This document shows positions 1-9,441 of a DNA stretch of 64,000 nucleotides, piece after piece. The position numbers and the translations under genes are program-made. Below the pieces are notes generated by a model. The model worked only from the letters and a program-made list of their open reading frames with translations, had not been told where the DNA came from and made no database searches. The DNA is from Chryseobacterium sp. CY350 (GTDB lineage: Bacteria > Bacteroidota > Bacteroidia > Flavobacteriales > Weeksellaceae). Positions within the stretch are counted from its first letter, which is position 1, and every line of letters begins with the position of its first letter. The stretch covers positions 1,054,001 through 1,118,000 of the forward strand of contig NZ_CP116034.1 in NCBI RefSeq assembly GCF_027945075.1. The letters are read 5' to 3'.

Positions 1-1824
1 GACGGGAGAAAAGCTTTGTACTCTGTTCAAATCAAAGAACCGGAAAGAAATAAAGGTGCTGTTGAATATTTCCGTGTGAATCAACACCGTTTACAGTTGG
101 GAAATATTGGAATTGAACTGACGAAAAAAGATGGTTCGAAAGCAAAAATTTCAGATTTGACCAACATCAATCAGAAAATTGATTTGTGGACGGGAATTAT
201 CACAAGCGAATTTTCTCTGGAAGGAACTCCGGTAAAAGTCTGGACGGCTTCTTTCCAAAATTCAGATAAAATCGGGGTAAAAATTGAATCTGATTTGGTT
301 GCTAAAGGTAAGCTAAAAGTATTTGCACGCTACCCTTCTCCGACCGGTCAGTTTTTAGATGATGCTGCTTTTTATGGAAAGGAAAATGATCATTCTTCGA
401 AAATTGTTTCTTCAAAGTCGACGCAGGGTTTGATTCAGCACAAATTGCAAAGCACAGATTATTATACTCAGCTTAATTTTACGGAAGGGAAACTTCGTGA
501 GGCCGGAAAACATTATTTCGTTTACGAGCCTTCTTCGAAAAACAAAACGGTTGAATTAAGTGTTGAGTTTTCAGCTAAAAATCCGAAATCTAACAGAACT
601 TTATTCGCTGATGCTGAAAAAGAAAGTACTTCTGGCTGGAAAAACTTCTGGGAAAGCGGTGCAGCCGTGGATTTTGAAGGAAGTACAGACCCAAGAGCCA
701 ATGAATTGGAAAGAAGAGTTGTTCTTTCAGAATATTTAACCAAAGTTCAGTGTGGAGGAAACAATCCACCTCAGGAAACGGGCTTGACATTCAACAGCTG
801 GTACGGAAAACCGCATACAGAAATGCATTGGTGGCACGGCGTTCATTATGCTTTATGGGGAAGACCGGAGATTTTGGAGAAGCAACTGGATTATTATTTC
901 AGATCGTTTGACAAAGCTAAAAAATTAGCAGAAAGACAAGGTTACAAAGGCGTTCGCTGGATTAAAATGTCGGATAACGATGGGAATGAAAGTCCGTCTT
1001 CTGTTGCAGCATTTCTGATTTGGGAGCAGCCGCACATTATTTATATGACCGAACTTTTGTACCGAAACAGCAAGGATAAAAAGGTTTTAGAAAAATATAA
1101 AGATTTGATATTCGCTACGGCTGATTTTATGGCTGATTTTGCAACTTATGATAAAGAGAAAAACCGTTACAACTTAGGTAAAGGTGTCATTCCAGCTCAG
1201 GAAGTTTTCCCGGCAAAAGATACTTACAACCCGACTTATGAAGTGGCGTACTGGGACTGGTCACTGAGAATCGCTCAGGAATGGAAAGAAAGATTGGGGC
1301 AACCAAGAGATAAAAAATGGGATGATGTTATTAATAAACTGGCTCCGCTTCCGGTTCAGGATAATGTTTATTTATCGACAGAATCTGCGAAAGATTCATT
1401 CACTTTTCCAAAATGGATGACTGATCACCCTGCAGTTTTAGGTGCTTTAGGAATGGTTCCGGAATCTGCGAAACTGGACAAAAAAATTATGAAAAACACG
1501 CTGGATATCGTTTGGGAAAGATGGAACTGGGAACACACCTGGGGTTGGGATTTCCCGATGACCGCAATGAATGCAGCAAGATTGGGTCTTCCGAATAAAG
1601 CTTTGGACGCTCTGTTTATGAATATTCAAACCAATACGTATTTGAAAAATGGTCATAATTTTCAGGACAAACGTCTTCGAATTTATCTTCCTGGAAATGG
1701 TGGTGTTCTGACAACGGTTGCAATGATGTTAGAAGGTTGGGACAGTTCGACAGGTCAATATCCTGGTTTCCCGAAAGACGGAACTTGGAAAATAAAAGCA
1801 GAAGGTTTTAAAAAAATGCCTTAA
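1..1824 (+). CDS. six-hairpin glycosidase-like protein, 5' truncated by window edge
   Basis: The reading frame is open to base 1, and the first possible start (TTG at 16) sits inside coding sequence, so the true start lies outside the window. The visible 600-odd residues look like an (alpha/alpha)6-barrel glycosidase of the GH65-like or GH95-like superfamily. Aromatic-rich segments such as MHWWHGVHYALWGRP (around residue 270) and YWDWSLRIAQEWKERLG, and a C-terminal PGNGG...MMLEGWD stretch, resemble annotated six-hairpin enzymes of Bacteroidota. It is followed by a good terminator, so it ends its own transcript, separate from the gntR gene. Its place beside the rhamnogalacturonan locus suggests a role in oligosaccharide trimming, but substrate and exact family cannot be read from the sequence. 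Confidence 0.7.
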   Translation, partial: DGRKALYSVQIKEPERNKGAVEYFRVNQHRLQLGNIGIELTKKDGSKAKISDLTNINQKIDLWTGIITSEFSLEGTPVKVWTASFQNSDKIGVKIESDLVAKGKLKVFARYPSPTGQFLDDAAFYGKENDHSSKIVSSKSTQGLIQHKLQSTDYYTQLNFTEGKLREAGKHYFVYEPSSKNKTVELSVEFSAKNPKSNRTLFADAEKESTSGWKNFWESGAAVDFEGSTDPRANELERRVVLSEYLTKVQCGGNNPPQETGLTFNSWYGKPHTEMHWWHGVHYALWGRPEILEKQLDYYFRSFDKAKKLAERQGYKGVRWIKMSDNDGNESPSSVAAFLIWEQPHIIYMTELLYRNSKDKKVLEKYKDLIFATADFMADFATYDKEKNRYNLGKGVIPAQEVFPAKDTYNPTYEVAYWDWSLRIAQEWKERLGQPRDKKWDDVINKLAPLPVQDNVYLSTESAKDSFTFPKWMTDHPAVLGALGMVPESAKLDKKIMKNTLDIVWERWNWEHTWGWDFPMTAMNAARLGLPNKALDALFMNIQTNTYLKNGHNFQDKRLRIYLPGNGGVLTTVAMMLEGWDSSTGQYPGFPKDGTWKIKAEGFKKMP

Positions 1825-1847
1825 AAATTTCACATTCATATAGTTTC

Positions 1848-1880
1848 GAAGTCTGTCTCGCAAGGGGCAGGCTTTTTTTT
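1848..1880 (+). terminator. rho-independent terminator after the six-hairpin gene
   Basis: A stem of GTCTGTCT paired with GGGCAGGC (several G-U pairs), with the short loop CGCAAG region, is followed directly by eight T residues. It lies 25 nt after the TAA of the upstream gene. Confidence 0.75.
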
Positions 1881-2210
1881 AACGATTTTAGTTAAAGAGT
1901 TGGAGAGGTGAAAAGTAAAAGGTTCTCAAAGTAACTATTTTGTTTTTCAATAGATGCTACCAGCATTACGCTTTCAGATACAGAATGATTACCAATTCTT
2001 CTGTCAGCTATCATATCGGGGAATTAAAAGCATTAAACAAAAATCAATAGACTTTTTCAATAATCAATAAATCAAATAGTTATAACCAATTAAAATTTTA
2101 AACATGATGAATATCACTTATTTTAAAATTTTGTATCTTGTCATTTCTCATTACTAAAGATTTCACGTTTCAGTTTTGCGGCTGAAATTTATATTTACCA
2201 AGTAAACATC
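1881..2210. other. gene-free spacer upstream of the GntR regulator
   Basis: AT-rich, with no credible reading frame. It holds the leader of the downstream gntR gene, including the dyad TTTCAG-N8-CTGAAA at 2168-2187 and a weak TATATTTA box near 2190. Confidence 0.5.
2168..2187 (+). promoter_or_regulatory. possible GntR operator dyad
   Basis: A perfect 6-bp inverted repeat TTTCAG/CTGAAA with an 8-nt spacer sits 24 nt before the ATG of a GntR-family gene. Palindromic autoregulatory sites are common for this family. The assignment rests on position only. Confidence 0.3.
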
Positions 2211-3257
2211 ATGTCAGACACTTTAGAAATCAATATCAACGAAAACTCCAGAGTTCCGAAATACAAACAGATTGTAGATTCTATTTTAAACGGAATTGAT
2301 GGCGGTCAAATAAAAATTGGAGAAAAAATCCCTTCTATTAACGAGCTCAGCGAATCCTGCTTTCTCTCAAGAGATACTGTGGAAAAAGCCTATAAAGAAC
2401 TTCGTAAAAGGCAAATTATTGAATCGGTGAAAGGTAAAGGCTACTATATTTCCCGTATCAACAAGAACGATATCATCAATATTTTCTTTCTGATCAATAA
2501 ACCGAGTACCTATAAAATGATGATTTACAATTATTTCGTCAATGCGATCGGTACAAAAGGAAATGTGGAGATGTATATTTACCATTGTGACGAAACCCTT
2601 TTCATCAATGCTCTGAAAAAGAATCTTGGTGGATTTGATTATTACGTTGTGATGCCCCATTTTCGTGATGAACAGTCGAAACACACGAGTTCTACGCAGG
2701 AAGTTTTAGATATTATTGAACAGATTCCGAAGAATAAACTTTTGCTTTTAGACAATACAAAACCTAATATTTCAGGAGATTATGGTTCAATTTTTCAGGA
2801 TTTTGAGTATGATATTTATGATGCCCTGAAAGAAGGTTTAGATAAAATTAAAAAGTACGAAAAGATCATTTTGGTTTATCCTGATAAATCGATTCATCCC
2901 TACCCTTTCCGTATCGTGCGTGGATTTGAGCAGTTTTGTCGAGATTTTAAACTTGATTATGAAATTTTGGATGAAATTTATCCCGACATGGAACTGCAGG
3001 ATAAAGATATTTTCATCACGATTCGTGAGCGTGACTTGGTGAATTTGGTAAAGCAGATCCGTCAGAAAAATTTAAAATTAGGTGAAGACATCGGGATTAT
3101 TTCCTACAACGAAACTCCTTTGAAAGAATTGCTGGGAATTACTGTGATTACAACTGATTTTAAGGCAATGGGAGAATCTGCTGCGTACATGATTCTGAAA
3201 AATAAGAAAGAACAGGTGAATAATGTTTTTAAATTTATTCAGAGAGAGTCACTATAA
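2211..3257 (+). CDS. GntR-family transcriptional regulator with periplasmic-binding-protein-like sensor domain
   Basis: The N-terminus (about residues 14-82) is a GntR winged helix, including the recognition-helix segment SRDTVEKAYKELRKR and the wing GKGYYIS. Residues from about 88 to the end resemble a type 1 periplasmic-binding-protein sugar sensor fold, ending in the LacI-like string TVITTDFKAMGESAAYMIL. GntR regulators of this hybrid build control sugar operons in Bacteroidota, so L-rhamnose or an RG-I fragment is a reasonable ligand given the neighbouring catabolic genes. It is a single gene between two transcription units. It need not be the protein that binds the direct-repeat element found in the locus, since GntR proteins usually prefer palindromes. 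Confidence 0.85.
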   Translation: MSDTLEININENSRVPKYKQIVDSILNGIDGGQIKIGEKIPSINELSESCFLSRDTVEKAYKELRKRQIIESVKGKGYYISRINKNDIINIFFLINKPSTYKMMIYNYFVNAIGTKGNVEMYIYHCDETLFINALKKNLGGFDYYVVMPHFRDEQSKHTSSTQEVLDIIEQIPKNKLLLLDNTKPNISGDYGSIFQDFEYDIYDALKEGLDKIKKYEKIILVYPDKSIHPYPFRIVRGFEQFCRDFKLDYEILDEIYPDMELQDKDIFITIRERDLVNLVKQIRQKNLKLGEDIGIISYNETPLKELLGITVITTDFKAMGESAAYMILKNKKEQVNNVFKFIQRESL

Positions 3258-3594
3258 ATATCTGTTAAAAATTATTTTAGTTTTCCTCAATTAATAATAA
3301 CTAAAAACTCCGTGAGCTTTTATAAGTTTACGGCTTTGTGAGCCTTCAAGACGCTTAGTAGATAGAAAAAACTTTGTGGTCTTTGTGTCAACACTTTAAT
3401 AGATAACGATAATTACAAAAATTATAAATGAATATTCGCTATTCATTACAATACCAATTTAACGCAAGGTCAAACAAAGATTTTTAAATCCTGACTGTTT
3501 TAAAGGTATACAAAGGCGTAAACTTAGCAAAGAAATACAAAGTATTCTATGATTACAGATTACCGACAGTCTTTTATAAAATATATTAATAATT
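3258..3594. other. gene-free spacer carrying two dispersed repeat copies
   Basis: No gene is visible. The spacer carries a forward copy of the CAAAG-rich repeat (3460-3545) and a degenerate copy in the opposite orientation (about 3311-3395), with CTTTGTG-type strings. Confidence 0.6.
3460..3545 (+). repeat. CAAAG-rich intergenic repeat, copy 1
   Basis: The ordered words AACGCAAGG, CAAAG, a T/A-rich centre, ACAAAGGCG, TTAGCAAAG and ACAAAG recur at 7650-7740 and 23723-23809. It lies entirely between genes. Confidence 0.6.
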
Positions 3595-4038
3595 ATGATT
3601 AAGAAATTAATTTTAGCCATGAGTTTTTTGGTGGCAATCACTGTTTTCGGACAGAAAAAAAATGACATCCAAGCTGTGACAGATGCAGCAGAAAAACTAA
3701 GATTAGCGATGATCAGCGGTGAAAAATCTGCTTTGGAATTTTTAATCGTTCCGGAATTGACTTACGGACATTCGGGAGGTCATATTGATGACCCTAAAGA
3801 ATTTGTTGAAAAATTGGTCAGCAAAAAATCTGATTTTCTAACGATTGATATTTCTAATCAAAACATACAAATCGTTGGAAACACAGCAATTGTGCGTCAT
3901 CATTTTTATGCGACGACTGCTGATCTGGGAAAAGCTCCGGGAGATGTGACTTTGGATATTTTATTGGTTTGGACGAAGGTGAAAAACGACTGGAAATTAT
4001 TGGCGAGACAGGCGGTGAAGTCGGAGAAGAAAAAATAG
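3595..4038 (+). CDS. exported NTF2-like (DUF4440-type) protein
   Basis: The 147-residue product starts with a signal peptide (MIKKLILAMSFLVAITVFGQ) and continues as a small alpha+beta NTF2-like domain. Typical features are the N-terminal helix with AVTDAAEKLRLAMISGE, the segment LTYGHSGGHIDDPKEFV, and the strands VGNTAIVRHHFYA and DILLVWTKVKNDWKLLARQAV. Such domains bind small ligands or act as scaffolds, and no catalytic role can be assigned. It is likely periplasmic. It stands alone between the regulator and the LRR gene. Confidence 0.75.
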   Translation: MIKKLILAMSFLVAITVFGQKKNDIQAVTDAAEKLRLAMISGEKSALEFLIVPELTYGHSGGHIDDPKEFVEKLVSKKSDFLTIDISNQNIQIVGNTAIVRHHFYATTADLGKAPGDVTLDILLVWTKVKNDWKLLARQAVKSEKKK

Positions 4039-4104
4039 TAAGCATTTATCACAAGGATTTAAATTATTCTTAATTTAGTAAGACAATAAATTTTCCAATA
4101 CATT

Positions 4105-4815
4105 ATGAAAAAATTGGTTTTAATATTAATACTTTTTATTACAAATATTCTTTACTCTCAAAATATAAAATTTGTAAATTCACAATTTGCAGAGATCGTT
4201 CTAAAAAAGTATCCTACAATTGACATTAATAAAAATGGGAAAATTGAAATTGATGAATCAGCAAAGGTTGATAGTCTTGATTTAATGGAAGAAAATTTAA
4301 CTGATGTTGAAGATTTAATTCATTTTAAAAATCTAAAATATCTTTCATTAACAATAAATGAAATAAAAACACTGAAATTAAATGACTTTCTTAATCTTGA
4401 AGAATTATATTGTTCAAGAAATAAGCTAACAAAATTGGAAATTTCTAATATGCCAAAATTGAAGGACTTAGCATTTGGAATTAATCAACTTGAAAAAGTG
4501 ACAATTAAAAACTGTCCAAATATTGAGTCGTTGAATTTTATGGACAACAAAATAAATACAATTGATTTAAGTCAATTTTCAAAATTAAAATATTTGTCTG
4601 CAGATAATAATGGACTTACACAAATAGATTTTTCCAAAAATCCGCTATTAATACAATTCATAATTGATGAAAACCAAATAAAAAAAATTGATATCTCTAA
4701 CAATCCAAATTTAGATATGAAAATTCTTTATATAGATGACAATGTAGAAATTATAGGTACTAAAAAACAAACTAAAAATTACACTCCTATTTCACGCCCC
4801 CCAGCTTCAATGTAA
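4105..4815 (+). CDS. exported leucine-rich-repeat protein with EF-hand-like loop
   Basis: A signal peptide (about residues 1-19) is followed by a calcium-loop-like string DINKNGKIEIDE (about 39-50) and then 6-7 leucine-rich repeats of about 21 residues, in the style LKYLSLTINEIKTLKL and LEELYCSRNKLTKLEI. The repeats resemble the internalin/SDS22 type seen in many Bacteroidota surface proteins. It ends after a short proline-containing tail, without a T9SS sorting domain. The gene is markedly AT-rich with many AAA and ATA codons compared with the metabolic genes beside it, which may mean later acquisition. No function is known. Confidence 0.75.
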   Translation: MKKLVLILILFITNILYSQNIKFVNSQFAEIVLKKYPTIDINKNGKIEIDESAKVDSLDLMEENLTDVEDLIHFKNLKYLSLTINEIKTLKLNDFLNLEELYCSRNKLTKLEISNMPKLKDLAFGINQLEKVTIKNCPNIESLNFMDNKINTIDLSQFSKLKYLSADNNGLTQIDFSKNPLLIQFIIDENQIKKIDISNNPNLDMKILYIDDNVEIIGTKKQTKNYTPISRPPASM

Positions 4816-4900
4816 AGAGACATTGGAAAAGGGTTAAAATTCGGTAATGAACTTTGAAATTTAATATATTTAAAATTATTGGGGAAGCCATAACATATTC

Positions 4901-4924
4901 CTAAAAAACGGGCTAAAGCCCGTT
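4901..4924 (-). terminator. terminator of the rhamnose catabolic operon
   Basis: A perfect 8-bp inverted repeat, AACGGGCT-AA-AGCCCGTT on the plus strand (4907-4924), is followed in minus-strand sense by TTTTTTAG. It lies just after the stop of the lactate dehydrogenase gene. Its distal arm and the adjoining CCTATTGAT recur in the repeat at 22567-22809. Confidence 0.75.
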
Positions 4925-4945
4925 CCTATTGATATTATTTCGTAA

Positions 4946-6097
4946 TTATTTTACCCTAAACTTCTGCAACTCCTCCGGCGTATCACAGCAAACCTGCTCC
5001 ATCACCTGTCTGAACTGCATTTTCAGCATTTCAATAATATGATCGCCACCTTTGTCGCCTAAAGCTCCGACTGCATACATAAACGTTCTTCCCATAAAGG
5101 TAAATTCTGCACCACAGCTCAAAGCACGGGCAACATCCGGACCGGTTCTTACGCCACTGTCCATCATGATTTTAATCTGACCTTTGTATTTTTCACTGAT
5201 TTCTTTTACCACAGCAATCGTAGATTCTCCTGCATCCAACTGTCTTCCACCGTGATTGGAAATGATCATTCCGTCGAAGCCTAAACGTACTGCTTCTGCT
5301 GCATCTTCGTTGGAAGCAACGCCTTTGATGACCAATTTCCCTTTCCATTTATCGCGGATAGCTTTGATTCTGTCTGAATTTAATCTTCCCGAAAAAGTAG
5401 AGTTCATGAACTGTCCCAACTGTTTCACATTCATGTTTTTATCCATGTATTTTTCCATCGTTTTAAAACTTGGAACGCCGTGTTTCAAAATTTCAAGGCA
5501 CCATTCAGGTCTTGCTAAAGCCTGGGAAACATTTCTGAAATTCAATTGCGGCGGCATCGCCAAACCGTTTCTGATTTCTTTAGCTCTGTAACCGAAGGTA
5601 GGAACATCAGATAAAACGCAAAGCACATCATATCCGGAAGCTTCACACCGGTCGAGAATATCGTCCCGCAACCATTCTTCTCTCGGATGATAGAGTTGAT
5701 ACCACGCTTTTCCTTCTGTTAATTCAGCAATTCTTTCAATGCTGCTGGTTGTTACCGTACTTAAAATGAAAGGAATATTATGTTTAAAAGCTGCTTTTGC
5801 TAAAATTTCGGGAGCATTTGGCCACATTAAACCTTGTAAACCAACAGGAGAAATTCCGAACGGTGCGGAATATTTTACACCGAACAATTCCGTTTCCATA
5901 TTGGCTTCCGTATAATTGTTGTTCAGGTATTGCGGACGAAGCAGAACATCACGCAATTCACTTGTATTTCTGTCGCGGTTGATATTTTCGTTACAGCCAC
6001 CATCCAGATATTCGAAAGCGAAACGGGGCATTTTCTTTTTTGCTTTTTCGATCAGCAATTCGAGGGAAGCGTAGTTGGTATCAAATGGAAAGGACAT
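4946..6097 (-). CDS. lldD: FMN-dependent L-lactate dehydrogenase (alpha-hydroxy-acid oxidase family)
   Basis: The 383-residue product has the hallmarks of the FMN alpha-hydroxy-acid dehydrogenase family. These are the N-terminal FAFEYLDGGCNENIN, the substrate/flavin motif SNHGGRQLD with its catalytic His and Arg, and DSGVRTGPDVARALSCGA near the C-terminus, in a TIM barrel. It oxidises L-lactate to pyruvate. As the last gene of the rhamnose operon it would consume the L-lactate made by the dehydrogenase half of the aldolase fusion, completing conversion of rhamnose to DHAP plus pyruvate. Other 2-hydroxy acids are possible substrates; context favours L-lactate. Confidence 0.85.
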   Translation of the reverse strand: MSFPFDTNYASLELLIEKAKKKMPRFAFEYLDGGCNENINRDRNTSELRDVLLRPQYLNNNYTEANMETELFGVKYSAPFGISPVGLQGLMWPNAPEILAKAAFKHNIPFILSTVTTSSIERIAELTEGKAWYQLYHPREEWLRDDILDRCEASGYDVLCVLSDVPTFGYRAKEIRNGLAMPPQLNFRNVSQALARPEWCLEILKHGVPSFKTMEKYMDKNMNVKQLGQFMNSTFSGRLNSDRIKAIRDKWKGKLVIKGVASNEDAAEAVRLGFDGMIISNHGGRQLDAGESTIAVVKEISEKYKGQIKIMMDSGVRTGPDVARALSCGAEFTFMGRTFMYAVGALGDKGGDHIIEMLKMQFRQVMEQVCCDTPEELQKFRVK

Positions 6098-6103
6098 AAA
6101 TAG

Positions 6104-6179
6104 TTTTTGGTTGTTGGTTGATTGTTGTCGGTTTTTGAGATTTTGCCATCAACTGACAACCAATAACCGACAACTAAAA
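6104..6179. repeat. imperfect inverted repeat of GTTG/CAAC words
   Basis: The lldD-rhaB spacer is built of GTTGTTGGTTG and GTTGTCGGTT on one side and CAACTGACAACC and AACCGACAAC on the other. The transcript can fold into a long imperfect hairpin inside the operon. Confidence 0.5.
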
Positions 6180-6183
6180 TATT

Positions 6184-7569
6184 TTACAAATTAAGGATTA
6201 AAGGCTGAAGCACTTTCATCTGATAATGCTGCTGTAAAAAAGTTTCGTCTATTTTTTTGTTTGAAATCACCATCGATGCGCCCAAAGCCGATCCCAACGG
6301 AGAATGCGTAGACATTACATTATAATGCTGGAAATGATGAGACATCAGTTTCATAAAGACATCATTGTCTGTAAAACCGCCGTCAATGTAAATATTTTTT
6401 ATTTCCGAATTTCCGATGGCATTGGTAATCGTGTGAATCTGCAAATCCATTAACTCGATCATCAATTGGTGATATGCTTCTTCAAATGTTGCAAATGAAT
6501 TTAAATCTGTTGCAGTAATCATTTTTCGTTTTAAAATAATCCCTTCAAAACGGAAATAGATATTTTTATTTTTCATTAAACGCAGATACAAATCCTGATC
6601 AAACTGAACTTCTCTGTGGAAACCGTATTCTTTTCCATAATAATCGCACAGTTTTTCAACCTGAATTTTGTATTCATTCCCCATGAAAAAACGGGATGCT
6701 TTCACACGTTTGCCGTCGATTCTCATGTAGTTCAGACAGTTGTTTTCGATATCTTCATCCGTCAAACTTTCATCGTTGAATGGATTTAAAGAAATACTCC
6801 ACGTTCCGGTTGAAAGCAATAAAAACGGTTCTTTTTTACTTAAAATATAAGGCAACAGCGCTGAAGAACTGTCGTGAATTCCAACGCCGATTTTAATTTT
6901 TTTGTTTCTGTAAGAGGTGTTGATACTGGCAGAAGTAGGAACAATTGGTCCTAGTAAGGCATCGATTTCTTCTTCATAAACCCAGTCGTGGTAATCTGCT
7001 TTGTCGTAATCCCAAAGGTTGGTATGACAGCCAATTGAGGTAAATTCCGAAACAAAAATTCCCGTAAACAAATACGATAAATACTGAGGTAAATGAAGGC
7101 TGTAACGGATTTTTTTAAAAACTTCCGGATGTTTGTATTTTAACCAGAATAACTGCAGTCCGGAATTCAGCATTCCGGTTTGGGGCGATGCAGTTTCGCG
7201 GGCAATTTTTAGTTTGCTGCCATGTTTTTCGTAAAACAGATCAAGAATATCCTGATCCATTGGTTTGGTATAGTTGTACAATGGCGTCAGAACATTTCCT
7301 TTCTGATCGAGGTGTACAAAACTTGCTCCGTACGTAGAAAAATTGATGGCTTTTACTTCAAAATTTTCATCATCTAGAATGGCATTGAAATTATCTTTGA
7401 TCCAGTTTTGCAATGCTGCCAAATCTTCTGTAGGATAACCATCTTCATCGGTGGTAAGGGGAAGTTCGGTATATTCACGCACAACTTCTTTGTAGTTTTT
7501 ATCAAATAAAAAAAACTTTTTGTTGGTTTTTCCAATATCAAATACGATGGTTACCTTTTTTTTGGACAT
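6184..7569 (-). CDS. rhaB: rhamnulokinase-type FGGY carbohydrate kinase
   Basis: The 461-residue product belongs to the FGGY kinase family. It has the N-terminal phosphate-binding strand VFDIGKTNKKFFLF, the mid-protein segment GVGIHDSSSALLPY, the nucleotide-binding STGTWSISLNPF and the C-terminal IYIDGGFTDNDVFMKLM. It would phosphorylate L-rhamnulose to L-rhamnulose-1-phosphate in the cytoplasm. It lies between rhamnose isomerase and lactate dehydrogenase on the same strand, which fixes the likely substrate; sequence alone would also allow a related ketose. The start is the ATG after a purine-poor Bacteroidota-style leader. Confidence 0.85.
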   Translation of the reverse strand: MSKKKVTIVFDIGKTNKKFFLFDKNYKEVVREYTELPLTTDEDGYPTEDLAALQNWIKDNFNAILDDENFEVKAINFSTYGASFVHLDQKGNVLTPLYNYTKPMDQDILDLFYEKHGSKLKIARETASPQTGMLNSGLQLFWLKYKHPEVFKKIRYSLHLPQYLSYLFTGIFVSEFTSIGCHTNLWDYDKADYHDWVYEEEIDALLGPIVPTSASINTSYRNKKIKIGVGIHDSSSALLPYILSKKEPFLLLSTGTWSISLNPFNDESLTDEDIENNCLNYMRIDGKRVKASRFFMGNEYKIQVEKLCDYYGKEYGFHREVQFDQDLYLRLMKNKNIYFRFEGIILKRKMITATDLNSFATFEEAYHQLMIELMDLQIHTITNAIGNSEIKNIYIDGGFTDNDVFMKLMSHHFQHYNVMSTHSPLGSALGASMVISNKKIDETFLQQHYQMKVLQPLILNL

Positions 7570-7941
7570 TCCTGAGATGAATTTAATGATTTATTGTAAA
7601 TGGGAATTAGTTTTTTTCAAATGTAAATTACAATTGTTCTAATATTTTTAACGCAAAGTACGCTAAGATATTTTTTTTTAAAATGCTGATTATTTTTAAG
7701 TTCGCAAAGGCGTTCTACTCAGCAAAGACTTCAAAGAATCCTTTTTGGCTTTTCTTTAATTAAAAAAAGTAAAACCATCAAGGAGTGTTTAGTTATTAAA
7801 AATAATTAAGAAAAAAATCAACTGATTTCTTAAATAAAGAATTCATCTTTAATTCTAAACACTCTTTCTCAACGGTAAATAAGGATACATATAATTAAAC
7901 TTTCGATTGCACCTGAAAGTAATTATCAAATTAAACGGATT
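7570..7941. other. intercistronic spacer rhaI-rhaB with repeat and dyad
   Basis: There is no gene here. It holds repeat copy 2 (7650-7740) and an imperfect dyad in which AGGAGTGTTTAG (about 7780) can pair with CTAAACACTC (about 7857). In minus-strand transcripts this could form a hairpin just after rhaI and set unequal expression of rhaI and rhaB. Confidence 0.5.
7650..7740 (+). repeat. CAAAG-rich intergenic repeat, copy 2
   Basis: It has the same word order as the copies at 3460 and 23723: AACGCAAAGTACGC, a run of T, AAGTTCGCAAAGGCGTT, CTCAGCAAAGAC, TCAAAG. Confidence 0.65.
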
Positions 7942-9219
7942 TTACAATCCGGTTGCTTTTGCCCAGCCTCTTTCAGAAATCAAGGTTTCTCTCACCTTTA
8001 AACTTCTGTAAGCCGCAATTGGGTCTAAAGCCGCGCCAGTCCGTAATCTTGCAGCTTTCAACAACGGACGGACATCTGTTCTGTACGCATTCTGCAAAAT
8101 ATCCTGAGCTGCTACAACATCATTGTTTAACTGTGCTGTTTTTAAAGCTTTCTGATCAACCAAGAGTGCCTGAGCATAAGCAATTAATATCGCTTCTAAA
8201 GACTGTAATAAATCTTCCAAAGGATCTTTGATGTTATGACTTGCATCGATCATCCAAGCCGGATAAGGATTGTTGGCGTTGTTTTCCATTCCGTATACCA
8301 ATTCATTGAAAATCAAGAATAAAGCATAAGGTTTAATAGAACCCACCGTCAAATCATCATCTCCATATTTGCTGTCGTTGAAGTGGAAACCACCTAATTT
8401 ACCTTTATACATCAATGTTGCAACGATCTGCTCGATGTTGGTGTTTGGTAAATGATGACCAAGGTCAACTAATGTGAAAGCTCTTTCTCCACAAGCGTTT
8501 GCCAGCATGAAAGATGTTCCCCAATCCTGAATGGTTGTTGAATAGAAATTCGGTTCGTAAGGTTTGTACTCGATAAACAGTTTCCAGTCTTCCGGCATTC
8601 CTGCGTAGATTTCTTTTAGGCTTTTTTCAGTGTTTGATAAAGCGGTCTGAAAATTTAACTGTCCCGGAAAACTTGCTCCGTCAGCCAACCAAACGGTTAA
8701 GCTTTTTGAACCTAATTCTTTCCCGATTCTGATTACTTCTTTGTTGTGTTCAACAGCGTAAGCACGGGAATCTTCGTTAACAGAATTTAGAGATCCGAAT
8801 TTGTAAGAATGTTTCGCATCCGGCTGATCCTGAAATGTGTTTGAATTCATCGCATCAAAGATCAATCCGTGAGACGCAGCACTTTCTTTCAATGCATTTA
8901 CATCACTTGGAATATCCCATGGAATATGCAAAGAAACCGCTCCGGCAGAATGAGTCAGGGCGTGAAGCAAACCAACATCATCTAATTTCTGTTCTAAAAC
9001 AGCAGGTTCGCCACCGTAAGAAAATCTTCCGAATCTTGTTCCGCCTGCGCCTAAAGCCCAACTTGGAATTGCTACCTGAAAGTCGGCAATTTTGTTAACG
9101 ATTTCTGAAACGTTTGAACCTGATTTTGTTAATTTATCTGATAAATATGCGAAGTCTGAATTGAAATTTTCAACTTCGTTTTTGTTGTGTTGTTCAATGA
9201 TATCTTTTCCTATAATCAT
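7942..9219 (-). CDS. rhaI: L-rhamnose isomerase (RhaI type)
   Basis: The 425-residue TIM-barrel protein matches the Pseudomonas stutzeri-type L-rhamnose isomerase rather than the E. coli RhaA type. It shows PSWALGAGGTRFGRF near the start, LVDLGHHLPNTNIEQI, and the metal-site segment HFNDSKYGDDDLTVGS, where His and Asp bind the divalent ion. It interconverts L-rhamnose and L-rhamnulose in the cytoplasm. It sits between the aldolase fusion and the kinase on one strand, the order expected for a rhamnose operon. No mutarotase gene (rhaM) is seen in the window. Confidence 0.9.
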   Translation of the reverse strand: MIIGKDIIEQHNKNEVENFNSDFAYLSDKLTKSGSNVSEIVNKIADFQVAIPSWALGAGGTRFGRFSYGGEPAVLEQKLDDVGLLHALTHSAGAVSLHIPWDIPSDVNALKESAASHGLIFDAMNSNTFQDQPDAKHSYKFGSLNSVNEDSRAYAVEHNKEVIRIGKELGSKSLTVWLADGASFPGQLNFQTALSNTEKSLKEIYAGMPEDWKLFIEYKPYEPNFYSTTIQDWGTSFMLANACGERAFTLVDLGHHLPNTNIEQIVATLMYKGKLGGFHFNDSKYGDDDLTVGSIKPYALFLIFNELVYGMENNANNPYPAWMIDASHNIKDPLEDLLQSLEAILIAYAQALLVDQKALKTAQLNNDVVAAQDILQNAYRTDVRPLLKAARLRTGAALDPIAAYRSLKVRETLISERGWAKATGL

Positions 9220-9257
9220 AGTTTGAATTTTAAATTTTTAGATTGAATCAGTTTATT

Positions 9258-9407
9258 TAAAATATTGAACTTAAACCATTAAGATTATTTAAGTTGTTAA
9301 GTTTTTTTAAGAACAATCAAATAGATTTTTTAAGTACACCTCTTAAAGCGAAGCTAAACTTAATAATTCTAAACTTCTTAATAGAACTTAATGGTTCAAA
9401 TATTTTA
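9258..9407. repeat. CATTAAG-type imperfect inverted repeat, copy 1
   Basis: The arms AATATTGAACTTAAACCATTAAG (about 9260) and CTTAATGGTTCAAATATT (about 9388) are inverted copies. Between them are smaller TTAAG/CTTAA words. It fills the spacer between the aldolase fusion and rhaI. Confidence 0.6.
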
Positions 9408-9441
9408 ATTCATCAATTTAAAATAATTTATTTTAAAATTT